A stretch of DNA of 64,000 nt, taken from the NCBI GenBank assembly GCA_033782935.1, contig JAWQEG010001225.1, positions 501,001-565,000 on the forward strand. The letters run 5' to 3'. Origin of the DNA: Petrolisthes cinctipes. Taxonomy: Eukaryota > Arthropoda > Malacostraca > Decapoda > Porcellanidae. The notes below the pieces were generated by a model. That model had not been told where the DNA came from. It searched no databases and saw nothing but the letters and a program-made list of their open reading frames with translations. Position numbers and translations under genes: made by a program. Every line of letters begins with the position of its first letter. Within the stretch, counting starts at the first letter, position 1. Below are positions 62,601 through 64,000 of the stretch, piece by piece.

Positions 62601-64000
62601 ATATTCCAGGGCGCCATCCACTGACCGTTCGTCATACACTGTACTGCACTCACTGTATGTCATGTCACGTGTAGCCAGGCTCGACAGGCAGTTCACATAT
62701 AAAAAACTAAATATTCCAGGCTGCCATTCACTGACCGGTCCTCACACACTGTACTACACTCACTGTGTGGCACGTCACGTGTAGTCAGGCACGGCAGGCA
62801 GTTCACGTGTAAATAACTAAATATTCCAGACCGCCATCCACTGATCGGTCATCACACACTGTACTGCACTCACTATGTGGCTCGTCACGTGTAGCCAGGC
62901 ACGGCAGGCAGTTTATGCGTAAATAACTAAATATTCTGGGCCGCCATCCACTGACCAGTCCTCACACACTGTAGTGCACTCACTGTGTGGCATGTCACGT
63001 GTAGCCAGGCAAGGCAGGCAGTTCTTGTGTAAATAACTAAATATTCCAGGCCGCCATTCGCTGACCGGTCCTCACACACGAAACTGCACTCACTGTGTGG
63101 CACGTCACGTATAGCCAGGCACGGCAGGCAGTTCACGTTTAAATAACTAAATATTCCAGGCCGCCATCTACTGACCGGTCCTCACACACTGTACTGCACT
63201 CACTTTCGGGCACGTCACGTGTAGCCAGGCACGGCAGGCAGTTCACGTGTAAATAACTAAATATTCCTGGCCGCCATCCACTGACCATTCCTCACACACT
63301 GTACTGCATTCACTGTGTGGCATGTCACGTGTAGCCAGGCACGGCAGGCAGTTCACGTGTAAATAACTAAATATTCCAGGCCGACATCCACTGACCGGTC
63401 CTCACACACTGTACTGTACTCACTTTGTGGCACGTCACGTGAAGCCAGGCATGGCAGGCAATTCACGTGTAAATAACTAAATATTCCAGGCCGCCATCCA
63501 CTGACCGGTCCTCACACACTGTACTGCACTTACTGTGTGGCACGTCACGTGTAGCCAGGCACGGCAGGCAGTTCATGTGTAAATAACTAAATATTCCAGG
63601 CCCAGGCACGGCAGCCAGTGTACGTGTAAATAACTAAATATTTCAGACCGCCATCCACTGACCGGTCCTCACACACTGTACTGCACTCACTATGTGGCAC
63701 TTCACGTGTAGCCAGGCACAGCAGGCAGTTTACGTGTAGATAACTAAATATTCCGGGCCGCCATCCACTGACCGGTCCTCACACACTGTACTGCACTCAC
63801 TGTGTGGCACGTCACGTGTAGCCAGGCACGGCAGGCAGTTCACGTGTAAATAACTAAATATTCCAGGCCGCCATCCACTGACCGTTCCTCACACACTGTA
63901 CTGCACTCATTGTGTGGCACGTCACGTGTAGCCAGGCACGGCAGGCAGTTCACGTGTAAATAACTAAATATTCCAGGCCGCCATCCACTGATCGGTCATC
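62600..64000. repeat. less ordered 110-bp monomers at the right edge
   Basis: These monomers keep the 110-bp period but carry many private changes (AAAAAACTAAAT, GTAGTCAGG, CTTTCGGGCACG, GTGTAGATAAC). Only one short module is seen, near 63.6 kb. The twin-short-module marker is absent. Confidence 0.65.

Larger units (their letters stand above)
30403..64000. repeat. 110-bp satellite array, right block
   Basis: This is the same satellite in the same orientation, resuming directly after the retrotransposon and running off the window end. The 110-bp period is clear, for example ATATTCCAGG at 63481 and 63591. It contains the same short (47-bp), long (138-bp) and 108-bp module variants as the left block, plus a very recent tandem duplication (36170-47901). 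The last 2 kb (about 62.6-64.0 kb) carry more private substitutions and fewer recognisable higher-order markers, which may mean the edge of the homogenised domain is near. No gene is seen. Confidence 0.97.

Overview
The window is eukaryotic, non-genic repeat DNA. It is a long satellite array interrupted once by a nearly complete Ty3/Gypsy-class LTR retrotransposon. Nothing looks bacterial or viral in the strict sense, and I find no host gene. The capsid type, pol order and repeat style suggest an animal genome; an arthropod or other invertebrate is plausible, but the species cannot be read from this sequence.

Layout. Positions 1-24017 and 30398-64000 (about 57.6 kb) are head-to-tail copies of one satellite monomer of 110 bp. 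Regular variants are a 47-bp short module (63 bp missing), a 138-bp long module (28 bp extra) and a 108-bp form. The monomers sit in an irregular higher-order repeat that has itself been duplicated in tandem many times. Duplications I could trace by diagnostic variants are: a unit mark at 1, 3727, 8662, 13350, 22484 and 30692; a 581-bp pair near 6.4-7.5 kb; a 3610/3638-bp pair (15171-18780 and 18781-22418); an 1823-bp pair around 21.4-31.5 kb; and a 6031/5701-bp pair (36170-42200 and 42201-47901). A block at about 14.0-18.3 kb reappears collinearly at about 33.8-38.1 kb.

The retrotransposon (24018-30397, 6380 bp) has two 1186-bp LTRs that look identical, a 5-bp target duplication CACTG, and a tRNA-Lys-type primer binding site. 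Its gag has a coiled coil and a SCAN-like capsid C-terminal region. One reading frame then runs gag, protease, integrase, start of reverse transcriptase. Gag ends in TGA followed by CTA, a sequence context known for stop-codon readthrough, and pol follows in the same frame. Integrase lies upstream of reverse transcriptase, as in Gmr1-like elements and unlike most Ty3/Gypsy elements. The copy is defective: a TAA follows the integrase GPF motif, and RT is cut off after about 74 residues, so the catalytic RT core and RNase H are missing. It could only have moved with enzymes supplied by another copy.

The element sits in the second copy of the 1823-bp satellite duplication. The first copy still holds the uninterrupted target at 22190-22194, so the simplest order of events is array duplication first and insertion second.
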